This document shows, one piece after another, positions 23,893 to 37,155 of a DNA stretch of 64,000 nt. Numbering within the stretch: position 1 is the stretch's first letter; each line of letters begins with the position of its first letter. Position numbers and translations under genes: made by a program. Origin of the DNA: Pleodorina starrii (taxonomy: Eukaryota; Chlorophyta; Chlorophyceae; Chlamydomonadales; Volvocaceae); assembly GCA_030267565.1 (NCBI GenBank), contig BRXU01000005.1:4343501-4407500 (forward strand). The letters are read 5' to 3'. The notes beneath the pieces are model-generated. The model searched no databases and was not told where the DNA came from. It saw nothing but the letters and a program-made list of their open reading frames with translations.

Positions 23893-24943
23893 GTTTTTCG
23901 CGCTCGCAAGTATCGTATCGAGCACTCGGAACAGCAAGGGCGTCTTCACCCAGCCTCCAGATGTCCAGTGCGGCGAGCGACGAGCCCCAGTTGTGAACGC
24001 AGTTTACGACGCCAATGTGGCTAGTCCGCATGATGGTGGGACCACGGCATGATTTGCGTGTTCGGATAGTATTCGGCCTGTAACGGGCATCAGCGGTCGA
24101 AGCCGGCCGAAGTTGCCGAGGCTGTCCAAATCGATGCCATGAACCCTAACCGGCGGCCTCTGGGTATGGATGTTGAACGCTGGGTTCGGAGCGATGGATT
24201 GTGGCGCAAGCGCGGGGCGCTGTGTTGGGGTCAGGACGTAGGCCGATCCGGGAGGACCTCAGGCGGCGAGGGCACCTGCGTCTTGCCCAAGCATTTAATT
24301 CCTGGGTGGTCGGGGTCGTTCGGTTTGTGCTGTGCCTTGCGCCGTGCCGTGCCGCGTGTGCTGGGCTTTGGGCTTATCGGGTTCCATTTCCCGCAGTTCA
24401 GCGCTCTTACAGTGACCCGGAAGACTCCGTGCCGCTTCACTACTGCGCTTTGTGCGTTCCAGAGGTGCGCTCGAAAGGGTCGTATAACGGCATCACATGC
24501 GGCCCTCTGCCAGACGGCGAGAGGACGGAGCCGGAAGCTTGGCCTTCATGCCTTCATCGCTGCCCTGTTATGCGTATGTTGTCTATGCCATTATGCGCGT
24601 TACGATCATCAGCTAAAGAGGAAGGACCCGCGGTTCTGTTGCACTCCTTGCCGTCGAACAACCTTTACATTCTCAACTACCAATGTGTCAGGCCGCTTGG
24701 TCCCTACAAGTACTGAAGGTATGCATAAATTACCGGACGCTACGGACAATTAACGGGATGAGATTCGCGAGGGGAATTCGCGTACGGTGCCTGAAAGAAC
24801 CGCGCCATGCTGTTCTGCTGGTTCAGCTCTTCTAAACTGCGGAAGCGTGCACCAGAGAACACGTCTTCATTTACATCGCGCCCCAGCGTCAATTCTTTGC
24901 TCTTCGGCGGGCGCGGCCGGGTTTGCGGTCACGCGGTCCCGAA
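23893..24943. other. Intergenic, no supported gene
   Basis: Frames such as 24201-24716 are open but Cys/Arg-rich without pattern and were not accepted. The end of the interval should be the promoter and 5'UTR of the gene starting at 24944. Confidence 0.4.
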
Positions 24944-26303
24944 ATGCTCAGCAGCCTGCGCAATCGCAGCTCCGGGCTTCCGCATCAGCGAGCGGCAATC
25001 CAAACGTATCCAGGGAGAGCTTTCAGGCCGCTGCTGCCGCGTTCCCGAGTCCTTGGCGGCAGACGTGCGGTGCCAACGAGAGCGGCCCCTGGTCGCGGCT
25101 CCTGGGAAGTTCCGTCTTCTTCGTCATCATCGGACCATGGAACGGCCAACGTGCTGGACCAGGCCATGCGCACATTGAAGCAGGTCGGCAGTAGCTCATC
25201 ACCATTTATCGCGTGTCTCCTTGCCTATTGCTGGCTCCGCAACCGTAACCACCCGCTAAGCGACCCGAAATGCCCGGTACTCGCGCAACATGTTTGTAAC
25301 CTCGCTTTGCGCTGATTTTTTGCTCACCTTGCTCTCCTTGCCCCGTCTCTCTGTGCTCATACAGCTGCTGCGCCAGCTGGTCAGCGTGTCGCTTGGCGCG
25401 GCGCGGCGCGTGCAGCAGCTGATGGGAGGTGCCCTCGGCGAGCTCGAGCCGAAGGAGCTCTCCCGGCAGCTGTTCGCGGCGGCATCCTCTACCGCCGCGC
25501 GGTGGGCCCGGCTCCATCTGGCGAACCAACCGGAGTCCTTCCCGCCTGCTGTCGTTGCGCTGCTGGATGGCGCGCTGGAGCTGCAGGACGCCTTGGCGGC
25601 ACTGGCGGCCCAGCGGCGGAGCGTGGTGTCCGCCCACACGGCGCTGGCGGCGGAGATGGGGCGGGCCGCCGAGTGCCTCGCAGCCCAGTTGGAGGAGCTG
25701 CGCCACAAACTGGCTGCTCGGCAGGAAGAGGAGATGAGGACCGGAGAGTGGTCGGGCTCGTCGTCGGATTCGCGAGCAGGCGCCGGGGGGGCGGGGGTGA
25801 CGCGGGAGGATGGAGGAGCCGCGGCGGGGCGGCAGCGCCCGCTTAACGGCGGTGGTGTGAGTGGCGACGGTGATGAGGACGACGGGGACGGAGACGGGGT
25901 CGCAGCGTGGGTGGTGGATGTGGGCGGCGTTGCGGTGCCCACACGCGACCGTGCCACGCTGGCCGCTGCCATGGAGATCCAGATGAGGCTGCAGGTGCAG
26001 GAGGTGGTGTTGGTCAAACTGCAGCCGGTGTGGCGGGCGGTGGACAAGATGGGGGCGCACTCGCGGGAGGCGGCGGCGGCGCAGCAGGCGGCAGTCGAGG
26101 CGGCGGCTTCAGCAGTGCGGGCGGCGCTGGCGGAGCCGACGATGGAGCGGCGGCGGCGAGCGCTGGCGGAGGAGCTGCAGGGCGTGCCGGCGCAGCTGGC
26201 GGCGGCGGTGACGGAGGTGCGGGCGGCGGCAGCGGCGGGCGCGGCGGCGGAGGCGGCGCTGCGATCTGCGCTGGCGGAGTACGACCTGAGCCTAGAGGTG
26301 TAG
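24944..26303 (+). CDS. Coiled-coil protein with probable plastid transit peptide
   Basis: Two exons, 24944-25183 and 25365-26303, phase 0, give 392 aa. The first in-frame ATG begins MLSSLRNRSSGLPHQ, followed by about 60 residues rich in Arg, Ser, Ala and Pro and almost free of acids, as in chlorophyte plastid transit peptides. The mature part (VLDQAMRTLKQLLRQLVSVS onward) is nearly all alpha-helical, with two coiled-coil regions at about residues 150-215 and 285-390, split by a Gly/Asp-rich linker. The strand AAWVVDVGGVAVPTRDRATL between them hints at a small fold. The exon 1 donor is GTCGGC, weaker than its neighbours. I do not recognise the family; a structural role in the chloroplast is inference. 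Confidence 0.55.
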
Positions 26304-28515
26304 GCAGGGGAGCGGGGAAGGGGGCGCATGCGAGCGGGCTTGGGCAGGCGCTCGGCAGGGGAGCATCGTAGGTGGAAGGCTGCTGGCAAAACGTTTAAAG
26401 TGTTCTGGAAGAACTGTATTTGGTTGCCGCAGTGTTTGGCCTAAGAAGGACTGGCTGGGCTGGAACCTTGCGCTGCGAGATGGTTATCGTTTTGCGGTGT
26501 GTTGTATTGTCATTTTTGCAGTTTGGGGTGCAGGTCCTTCGCCCGCTAGGCCACTTGCGGTTACCGACTGTCGAATGCACCACTTCCCGTTATCAAGGCG
26601 ATGATCTCTCGTCGCCAAAGGGAATGCTGGCAAAGCGCATGGGCTTACGACCAGCTGGGCGCTTTGGGACTGACCCGTTTGATGGTGTGGAACAGCGCCG
26701 CGGCCTTGCATTGCCCTGTGGACCTGCGCGTCACGCAAGTTTTTGGTTGTTTGAGGAAATGGACAAAAGGGCTGTAGCGGCTCCACCAGGAGGGGGCAAG
26801 GCGAAAAGGATGCTTCGTTCAGTACACTGGCCACGGGCCGGGCCGGGCCGACTGGACTGGACGGCCACCGACCCCCCCAGCTAGCAGAGAGACATACCGT
26901 AATCTGTTGCGCCGATGGAGGGCCGTGCGGGCAATCAGTGACTCTCCTGCACTGCCGCGTGCCGCTTTTTCTCGTAATTAGTCACTGCCGTGTGCGCGTC
27001 AGCTCACATGGAATGCGCGCCGATGCAAACCGACCTCAGGGGTGGAGATGTTGGACGTTCGCACGGCTTTACTCGTCCGTGTCGCAATGTCGTTCTCTTC
27101 AGCACCCCCTAGTAACTGCGATGTGTTACTGTGGCAACGCGCAGATGGAAGGCCTCCAGCAGCGCTGTTGGTTACTTGGGGCGTTCCCACTTCTGTAACA
27201 AGCGGGATGGAGGGCCTGCCTGAATAACCGTAACATGCCGCCTCTCAGCGACAACGCGGGTAACGAGGAGCAACGGATGCGGGGCCGCCACCGTGCCACC
27301 TTGCTCCGGTGCAGGGCACACGAGGCGGCGCAACTAGAACGAGAATTGATTGGCCCCCGGCAAACGGCAACGCAAGACTACCTTCTTATGCCACTCCCCA
27401 TGGTTGCCCGCAGTCAGCCCGCTACCGGTAGCTTGCGTCTACAGCAGAGCGCAGTGCGCTACCCGCTTCAGCCATGGGCCCGTGAATCACGCCAACCCCA
27501 CCCTTTCCCTGAATGAGCGCGCCACGCATGAAAGAGAGGAAATGGGGTATGAGGTATCAGCCACAGGCCGTAACAACACGACGCGCGGCGGCATCCGTTC
27601 AGCGGGTCAGCGGAGGTCCTTGTGCTGCGGTAGTCCGTTTGATCCTTATAGGCCGCAAAGCGCAGACCAGTCGCTGAATCTGAACGCAACTCCATGACCC
27701 CGCCGATACGCTACACAAGCTGTGGTGGGGACGCGGCCGTGTCGCATCACTGCCTCGGGTTGAGGTCGACGAAATAAAGGGAGAGGGGCATTGCAACCCA
27801 CAACCGTGACCTTACGGGCGATCCCCTGCCCGCCAGGGGGACTTTCCTCGGTAGTGCCGGGCCTCTTGTTGCTCCCGCATTGCACGCATTGCCAACCCTA
27901 GCGCCAACTTCTGATTTGGCCGCGAATGGAGGTAACAGGTGCGGTCTGAACCTTCGATCCTCTGATGGGGTCCACTGTAACCGAATCACTGGTAATGGTT
28001 CACCAAAATTAGCCCCAGGTAAGTACGACGTGGGCGAGGCCGTTAGTCTAATCCCTTACCATACGCTACATCTACACGAGCCCTTGCTTGACACAACAGG
28101 ACGAGCCCTGTGTCCCGTTGGGAGGGCCAGTGGCGACATGTGGCGACACAGTGAGCAAGTGGCACGTGACTATGCCGCCAGGCGGCTCTTGGCTGCCTCA
28201 TTGCACCCTTCCACACGGCCTGTCCCCAAATGATAACCAAGCCATCGGAACCACCCTAGCGCCTTCCGCTACCCTTTTAACGCCCGAAACATCTGCCGCT
28301 TCCATCCATTCATTCATTCCTGGGGCTCCCACTGACGGGGCCGCGCCCCTCAACAGCCCCCACGCGCGCAGTGGATTCCCCCGCCAGCGCAGCATGGCTT
28401 GGCGAATACGAGGTTCGCAGTCGGAAGGTACCGGAGCATAGCAGATCCTCCTCTCCGGCATACCCAACGCACAACAGCCACCCCAAGTTCGGCCGCCGAT
28501 CACACATCAGGCGCA
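26304..28515. other. Intergenic between convergent genes
   Basis: About 2.2 kb with only short unpatterned frames on both strands. A TGTAA at about 27194 could end the upstream transcript. No RNA gene or repeat recognised. Confidence 0.4.
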
Positions 28516-31500
28516 TCATTCCCCCTCCGCGTCCGGCGCGTCTTTCCCATCCGTCTCGCCCTCCCTACCCTTCTCCTGCCCCGGCCCCGCGTTCCCCTCC
28601 GGAGGCTCCTGCGGCTCCAAGTCCAAGGCTGCGCGGATGAGCGGCGCCAGCTGCACCACCGTCACCGCCTCCTCGTACGCCTCCCCCGACACGTCGTAAA
28701 AGGGCGCCGCCTCGTAGGCCGCCGCCAGGCGGGAGGCCACCGCCTCGGCCAGCGCCAGCGCGCGGCTGGACAGGCGGCCGCCGCTGCACAGCTCGTCCTT
28801 GACCACCTGGCAACAAGGTGGGTTTAGAGGAGAAAGGGGAGGCGAGGCGGGTAGGGGAGGGGATAACAAGCGCCACGAACGTGAGTGACCGGAAGACCGA
28901 AATCGTGGGTGCGTGAAGGCGGTGGCCAGCAGGCTAGGGCGCACACGAGGAGACCCACAGTTTCAAGAGGGGAAAGGCTGGGGAGCGGTGACGCACCTCG
29001 GTCGGGGGGACGACCGCACGCGCGGAGCAGCAAACAGCCGTAAACACATAACGGCGCCTTGCAGCACTCGACCTCGTCGCATGTCCGCCGGAAGGTGCGA
29101 ATCCTGACCGTGTGCGCGTGTGGAATGTAGTGATCGTTTATTGCTTGAGAACCCGACACCCCTCTCATGCCTCCGTCCCCCCCTCTCCTCTCCCCGCCCG
29201 GCCCCGCCCACTTACGTCCATGAGGGCGGTTGCCGCGGGCCCCGCCACCGCCTTGAGCACCACCGCGGGCTCGTGGGGTGTGTGATGATGCTGCCACTGC
29301 CATAGCGCCTGAAAATGCACGGCGAGGGAGGGCGAGGCCGGAGGAGGAACAGGAGACAAGGCGAGTGATCGAATCGAAAATCTGAGGCCGTTATGGAAAG
29401 GAGGAGAGGGCAGGCAGGCTGAACCCCTTAAGCCCTAACCGCTACTTAACCCTTCACCGCTACTTCCGCATGACCGCGCTCGGCGCTCGGCAGCTAGCGG
29501 CGCCTGCCCTGTTTGCCCCCCTCACTCCTGTCCCGCCCGCCCGCCTGCCGTACATCCTGCCCCCGCTGGTCACATCCCCCTCCCCCCTGTACTCCCCCCC
29601 TCACCTGCAGCTCCTCGCACATGCAGTCCACCATTCCGTCCACCTCAAGCAGCGGAAGCCCCCACAGAGTGCTGCCGCCAACCGACCGGACCGCCCCCAC
29701 CTCAGACAGAGGCAGCGGCGGCAGAGGCGGCAGGGGCTCCTGCGGGGGAGTCAGTACATCCGGTGCAGGCGGGGGCGGGGGCGGGAGAGAGGGCAGGAGC
29801 GAGGGCGGGAGCGACGCTACGGATGCAGCTTCCGCAGCTGCGCCGCCGCCCACGGTGTCTGGCGCGGGTTGCGACTCTGGCGCCTGTGGGGCCGGCGATA
29901 CCGGTGGATTCTGCTGCTGCTGCTGCTGCTGCTGCGCAGCCGCCTGTGGCTCCCTTCCGCCTACTGCCGCCGGGTCCCCGCCACCGCCGTACCCACCAGT
30001 GTCACAACAAACCTCCTTCCTCGGCGGCGAGCTGCCCGCCTCTGCGGTCAGCGCAGGCGGCGGCTGCGGCGGGCTGGCTGCCTGGCGCTGGGCTGCCTGG
30101 CAGGACCCGGCGTTATCCAGCTCGCCTGCTGATCGCTGCTGCTGCTGCTGCTGCTGTCTACGGTGCAGCAGCTGTTGCTGGTGGAGAGTGTGGTGGTGGA
30201 GGGTGTGCTGCCGCAGAGCCGCGCGGCCCAGGTGCGGGTTCACGTGGGGCGCCCCCTCCTCGGGGGACACAGCGCTTTCGAGGACCGTGGCGGAGGCCTC
30301 CAGAAAGAATGCGGCCCCCGGCTCCGGAACCAGAACCGGACCCGATCCCGCTGGACTGGCCGGCTTCACCGTCTCAGTGTCACCGCCACCCTGCCCAACC
30401 AGAGCAGTTCCTGGTGCCTCACAAGCGAAGGGCCGACCATCGTGTGATGGCACGACCTGTGGCTGCTGCGGCTGCGGCTGCTGTTGCTGCGGCGGGTGCG
30501 GCAGCTGGAGAGGAGGCACTGGCCCGGTCGAGCCCTGCACCGCCGGGCCCCGTGCGGTGGACACATCCGGTGACGCCGCCGGCCCTTCCCCACCTGCCGA
30601 TGCTACAACTGCCACCGCAGCCGCAGTTGCCTCCAACGCCCGCAGCCCCGAAACCTCCGATAACCGTGCATCCCTCAACCCGCCGCCCCGGGAAGCAGAG
30701 ACGTCGGGGCTCCCAGGCGCAGTGGCGGCTGCAAGTCCGGTGTCAACCCGTCCGCAGTCCAGGTCGCCATCGCCACCACTCTCCTCCTGCGCTGTGACCG
30801 CTGCACCCACCGCCTCCGTCGCCGGCAGTGACGCCCGTTGGTGAGGCAGCGGCGGCCGGTCTCCGTCACCGCCCCCTGCACCGCGACCAGTGCCAGCGGC
30901 TGTGTCTTCGTCTGCTTTCGAAGCGGCGGCCGCCAGGGGCACCTCGACGACAGGCCTAGGGCCACCTCCACTGCTTCCGAACCGCCAAGGGACTCCAGCG
31001 CCGCTGCCACTAAACCCGCCAAACCAACCCCAACCGCTTCCTGCCGCCCCTGCTGCCGCCGCAACGCTGCAGTAGCTGCCGCCGCCCACACTGCCGCCCA
31101 CCTCCGGTAAGCGACCGCCCGCGCCGCCGCTGCAGGCGCTTGTCGCCGTACGGCTGGCAGCACACGTGCGTGTCAGGGCCGTCGTACAGAGATCCAGTAC
31201 GGTGTACCGGCATCTGTTGGTGGTCCAGTGGCGCTGGCCCAGCACGGCCTGGCAGCGGGCACCCAGCTGCCGTACGGCGCCCAGGCTCACCTGGCAATGG
31301 TGGGTGGGTGGGCGTGAAGAGGGGGCGGAGGGGTGGAAGAGAAGGACAGCAGTTAGTGCGGGTGAGAGGAAGGCGGGGAGAGTGGAAGCGGGCTGAGGGA
31401 CAAAGAGGAGGAACCCGGATGAGAGGGCGGAGAAATGAGTGGCGTGGCGCTGGTCGGCCGCCACCCGGGTGGACGGCGACCCGCCGGCGAAATGGACACG

Positions 31501-34500
31501 TCCGGGGTCAAGGTAGGAGAGGGACTGAGGTGGCGGGCTGGGGCGGGGGGGGGGAGGCGCATCTTAGGGGATCCGTTTTGTTTCCAGATGTGTGCCGGGG
31601 AGAGAGAGATAGGGGGAGAGACCGCTTGGCAGAGCTACTGACAAGCAGACTAGACCAGTGTGATGCCGCAGGTGAGGTACGTCAGGCGGCACCTATCCCT
31701 CCCCCACATTACCCGCCTCACCTAGAGCCGCTGTGCGTCCCTCCGGCCACCCGGCTCCCTCTCCTCCCTAGCCCCAACCGTTCATCCGCGGGCGCCACCC
31801 CATCTCACCCCCCGCCCTTACCCGCCCCGCCCCGCCCCGCCGCGTCCTTCTCCCCCCAGAAAACGCACTCTTCCCTCCCACGTACCGCCAGGTCAGTCCA
31901 GTCCAGCTGGTCGCCCACCCCCTGCACCTCCTCCTCCAAGACCAGCTCCGGATCCAAATCGGTGTCGCCTGCCTCGGCGGTGCCGTTGGCACCTTGGCGC
32001 CAAACTGCGGATGGGTGAGGGGTCGGGCAAGAGGCGCGAGTGGATGGGGGTGTGGTAAGGGGACGAAGTCGAAAGGAGCAGGACAAAGCCGGGAGCACGG
32101 CCTACTGTGAGGAAGGTAGGTGGGAGGAGCGGTAGGGATAAGAAACGGAGGGGAGGAAGGGACAGAGATGAGACGTCCGCGTAAAGGCCTTGTCGAGAGG
32201 AGTAGGGAGGGGGAAAGGAAGATACATGCTTGATATATCGTAAATCTCGGGGGAGGGTGCAGATCAGACGGGTGACGCAAACCCGCCTCCTACCGCCCCA
32301 CTGTCCTGATGCGGACGATTTAAACCCATCCAAGCTTGATGACTTGTGAGGCGCGGATGTGGACCGGCCACGGGATGTGCATCGGAAGTGGTGGGTGCGT
32401 GACAAGGCCCACCAAGTCCCACACATCGCAACTGCAAATGACGCCCAACCGGGGGCGGTGCGGCGGCTAAAGTGATGCTGTTGCGGTGGTCCAGCCGGCC
32501 GTGCACTGCCGCATGAACGGCCGGGGCGAGAACGCGGAACCAGGCCAGACAGCGGAATCGCTGAACTTGCGGGGACCTCACCATCCCTCGTCGCCCGGAG
32601 CAGCCCGCACCACATCCGGACCGGCCAATCGGCAGTCGACAACCGACGGGACGGGGTCCGCAGGACCCCCGGCCGCCAGTCGCTGGCCGTAGCCCCAACC
32701 CGCACCCCCAAACGTCCAAGTCACAACCTTCCCACCCTCCGATCTCCATTCCCCCCTGGAACACCCACCTTCCGGCACCATGCCCACCGCAGCCGCCCTG
32801 CACCGCAGCTCCCTCTGCATCTGGAAGGGGCCCACAAAAGGGGGGGGACGCAAGGGAGGCCTCACGCGGGGGACGGAGCGGGGGGAGGTGCGGGTCGCAT
32901 GCGTGGGGCTGTAGGCCTGGCTGTGGCCGTGAAGACCAGCCGATCGACGGCCTGGAGCACGTGGATGCGCCGACAGCCACTCAGCCATGGCACACCCTAA
33001 AAGCTAAGAAAGCCCGTGCTTGATGATTATTGTGACTCCCCCATCCGTACCACAGCGCGGGCGAATGCTACATTGTGGGGCCGTAGGGCACTGTCTGGGC
33101 CATGCAGCCCTGGGGGAGCCAGGCGTGCGTGGAATTCAGGCAGCGCCCCTCCCCTTCGCCATCGTCTTCAAGCGGTCCCTGTGCCACTGCGACCCCTCAA
33201 CAACCCACGCCTACAGCCCTCCCGCAGCCGCACTGGGGCCATGATTCAACACCCTCCCATACCCTCACATATCAACACGCAACGAAGGCGTCGATCGCAC
33301 CTCGGTGGATCCAAAGCGGCCGCCGCAGGTGTCGCACTCCCAATAGGACTGCGTCTCGGGCCCCCAGGCGGTGGGTGGCTGAGGATGGGAACAGACATCC
33401 CCACGGCCTGCACTGCTGCCCCCAGCGCCCGCTACCGCGTCGGCACTGGCGTCGGTCCAGTACACGAAGCCGCCCGAGCCTGAGCCTAACTCGCCACCGT
33501 TGCTGCCGGAGGATGGTCCTGGTCCTGGTCCCACGGCCAACGCCCGCGAGGCCTCAGTCGCGGGTCCCGGATCGGGACGACTGCCCGGTGGGGCAGGACA
33601 GCCCTCATCAGCTCCCCCATCGCCATCGCCCACATCGCTGTGGTCATCGCTGCCAAGCATGACCGTTGTGGCCCCAGCGCGATGGGCCGATGCAGAGCCG
33701 GTGATGGCTGCACCGGTCGAGTCGGTTACGGTGGTAGCGGAGGGGGGAGTGTCGCTGCCGTGTGCGGATGCAGTGTGATCGGCGGCTGCGGGGTTGACCG
33801 AGGGGGTGGTGGGATTGCAGCGGGGACAGGGCAGCGCGCGGTACGGGTCTGTACGGCTGCTGCAACGGACGCAGGTGCACGTGAAGAGCTTGGTCTTGAC
33901 CTGCGGGCCGCTTTGGGGAGGCCGTAGGGGGCGGGTGGGGCAGGTGCAGGGGGCGGGCAGGTGCAGAGGGCGGGCGGGGAGATGGAGGGGAGCCGTGGGG
34001 CGGCCGACAAGTTAGCCGGGCACCAGCAGGCCTTAATGGGGTTCCGGCGGCAACAGAGAACCAAGTTGCGTTGACGCAGACAGCCAGGGCGGGGCGGGGC
34101 GGGTGGAGCGGGGCGGGGGAGCAGTTTGGGGCCATATGAGCCATATCACATGTGGGCGCAACCACCCAAAGGCCAGGCCAAAGCAAATCGTGCTCCCAAA
34201 CGGCCGGGCCTGCGGCCCTCCCGGCACGAAACGCAATTAAAGCTCCAGGCTCGTACGGCAGGGTGGCAGGCCTGCAGCCGCTATGGCCCCCAAGCCCCCT
34301 CGACGCGATATCGTTGAGTAGCGGGGGTCGTGGACACGGGACTACCAGAAAGAAAATACTGCGCTGTCAATTCCATACTAAATATCCGATTTCAGCCCCA
34401 AATAGGCACGGCCACCGGTCTCACAGATCTTCCCCCGTGCTTTCCTTTTATCCTCCACCCCCGCACTCGTTGTTTCCTTCCCCCCTCGTCCACGTCCTTC

Positions 34501-37155
34501 CCTCCCCTGCCCCTCTCATTCTACCTTCCTTGCGTCCATTCTCCATATCCCCACCCTACACGTCCGCACCTACCAGCAGCTTCTGCCTCATGCGAGTGGA
34601 CATGAGCGTCTGCTCGTCCCATCCCTGGTGAGGGGCACCAGCACCAGCACCGGCACCGGGGGCCATGGCGGCGGCAGCAAGGCGAAGAAACACGTGAGAG
34701 CGCGTAATGGTGGTGGAGGAAGGGAACAAGTAATGAACGCGTGCGTGATCGAGTTCAGGGGACACGGGAAATGAGACAGCACGGCGAATGCAATAACGCG
34801 GGGCTGGGAGGGTGATATGGCCCAGGGGCGCATGCGAAGCAGGGCTCGACGGAAACCGGTTCACTTCTTGTGTCCAACAAATTGTCCCAGCGACAACCTG
34901 CTGTGCAGTTGTGTGTCGGTGTGCCAGTCGGAGAGCCCCTGCCCAACCCCAAGGGCAGCCTGGAGGGACGGCGGGGCGGCCCCTTCATGATGTCGTACTG
35001 GCGGAGCTCAGCACGCTCGAGGTCGGCCGCCCTTTCAATGCAGCGGCACGCGGGTACCCGGGTTCGTCGGGCCCAGGGGTCTGGAGGAGCAAGCGGTCCG
35101 GAGAGCGGTTTACGACTTCTGGTTACGTTGGGGGTTGCCCCACCATGGTAGGGACACTGCGGGGGGTCCCGTCGTGCCTTTTCTCCGAACGTTTTGGGCT
35201 CAGATGTTATGCTCCAAGTGTGTCTTTCTGCTAATGGTGTTATGGAGGCCCGTGAGAACACAGGCATCGCGCGTTTGAGAAATAGGGTACGGGGCTGGAC
35301 ATTCTTTGTCTGCCCTCCCCTAGCTAGCCATTACCCTAGCCTCGGTGGAGGCGCTGCCCGTACGGTAATGGGCGAATTCGCTGCATGTACGGGCCACCCG
35401 TGAGCGGTTGATCTTTCGAGAATCCGCATGTGGGGTGCCCTGCGGTTTGGTGCGTGGCACACGTCAAATAGCAATAGGTGTCCTCTTGTGTGCGGTATGC
35501 ACCGGTGATCCATTTGGGTCCACTCACCTTCGCCATCACCACCTCCCCAGCCCACCCCCCATCGGAACTCCTGCTGCTCACACGCACTGCCCCGAGTTGT
35601 TCCCCCCTGTCCCCTCCCTCACCAGGTAGCACGTGGTGATGACCTCCCCTGGCAGGAGTTGCCGTACAGCTATGAACACGCCGCAGCCGCCGCCCTCCCC
35701 CTGACCGTCATCCACGAACCGGTACCTGAAGCAACCCGGGGGCGGGGCGGGGGCATCCCAGGGTTCGGCATTCCGGGGTTTCCCTGAGCCTGAAGTCGCA
35801 CATGAGGCAGGTTGCTGAAGTGACGTTTGAAACAGAGCGAGGTGGGGGACAACACGCGTGCGTTGCGTTGCTTAGCCCGGCCCGACCCGACCCGTCATGT
35901 TGACTCTAAACCTAAGCAGCAACGACAGCGGCTGCTAGGGAGATGTACCCGACAGGGACGGGACCGAGAGCGACGATGAGCTGACCACTAAAGATAACTC
36001 TCGGGAAAACCTTGCAGCAGGGGAGGGGATCCGTGCGCCCCTTCGCTGTTTCAAATTTGTAGGCTTCAGCTGGACTCTCCCTCTCTCCTGACCTGTCCCG
36101 ATCCACGGAGAAATCATCGCTCGATGAAAGACACGCTTGACATCAACCCCACCATCCTTCCCGCCCCTCCCACCATCCATCCACCATCCAAAAAACCCTA
36201 AAACCCACAATCCTAAAACCCCAACATCCACCGCCTAACCTCTTAAGCAGTCCAGCACCCGACACTATTCGTTGAAGAGCCTTGGCCGCGATTTCTAGAC
36301 ATGGCTTAGACCTCTGCACCACGCTGATCAGGTCCCGGGTGTACCCATAACGCCCTGACGCCGTGCTGCCCGAACACTCTACCCCATCCACCCCCAGGCT
36401 CCTTGGCCAATCGGCTTCGGCAAGCCGCCCATCCGCCCTGCAAGCCCGGCCCCAAACCCCCTCACTTGCCGTGTGTTGCCCTCACAACAGTGGTTTACAA
36501 GGCTTCCGACCTTGTAGAGCGCGCCACCACCGTCACGGGTGGCGTAGCTGTTGCAGACCCACGCCAGCACTACGCGGACGATCTCGTCGGAGCCGAGGCA
36601 CGCTGCGTAAATGGGTGTAAGAACGCTTCCCGAATTAACCTGTGCCTGGCGTGACCTATCCAGCTGCGCCGCATACTGCCGTGCCGCGCGCACGTAAGGT
36701 TCGTCTCGAAACTCCTCTGTGTCTGGTGTGAAGAGCTCCAGAACACCGGCTCTAACTTCCGCACTGGCCGCGCAATACTGCAACATTTGCAACGTAAAGT
36801 CGATGGACGCATCTTTGCCCAGCAAGTCCGCGCGAATACCAAGCTCGCTGTGTGCAACAAAGATATCGTCGAGTAACTCAGTCTTTTCAGTTGTGACAAT
36901 CAATGGGCGGTCGTGTAAAACGATGTCCCCCGGGGCGAAAGCGTGTACTGCCACCAGCGCGTTTCCGAAAGGTTTGATGTAGCGCTTCTCAATTCCATTC
37001 ATCTTCGTTGCTGATTTAAAAATAGCTCTGCCCTGGTTTACTTTCATCAGCAAGTTAAGGGCTAATATGTTTTTATCTGGGTCCGAAACGGGGCCTTGGA
37101 CAGTCGTACCGTACCACAATTTTCTTATTTGGCAAATTTTCCATAGTATGGGCAT
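28516..37155 (-). CDS. SMYD-type SET-domain protein lysine methyltransferase
   Basis: Nine exons join in phase on the minus strand: 37155-36470, 35725-35623, 34624-34574, 33900-33301, 32820-32769, 32004-31886, 31290-29605, 29308-29216, 28806-28516; up to 1226 aa. SET signatures: NALVAVHAFAPGDIVLHDRP, LVNHCCEGNTR joined to YRFVDDG, and LLPGEVITTCYL with the expected Tyr. RMRQKLL then KLFTCTCVRC gives the SMYD post-SET zinc ligands, with CPRC and YWECDTCGGRF completing the clusters after a low-complexity insert of about 130 residues. No MYND finger is seen. The C-terminal part (AVLGQRHWTTNRCRYTVLDL, ALWQWQHHHTPHEPAVVLKA, VVKDELC) resembles the SMYD TPR-like domain, interrupted by about 500 Gln/Pro/Gly-rich residues in the 1.7-kb exon 7. 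Expected role: S-adenosylmethionine-dependent lysine methylation of histone or non-histone proteins. The first SET intron uses a GC donor. The start may be a later Met (MKVNQGRAIF or MNGIEKRY). Confidence 0.8.
29911..29934. repeat. CTG/CAG trinucleotide run coding polyglutamine
   Basis: Eight CTG units on the plus strand read as eight or more Gln on the coding strand, inside exon 7 of the SET gene. A second run of about seven lies at 30135-30156. Confidence 0.85.
35726..36469 (-). other. Predicted GC-AG intron in the SET gene
   Basis: The only phase-compatible donor that keeps the SET core continuous is GCAAGT at 36469, directly after the codons for NHCCEGNT. The nearby GTGAGG at 36465 would put a stop codon in the next exon. 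GC donors with the extended GCAAGT consensus are a known minor class. Confidence 0.6.

Noticed and set aside
24201..24716. 171-codon plus ORF
   Set aside because: No domain, no splice context, and an overlapping frame is equally open.
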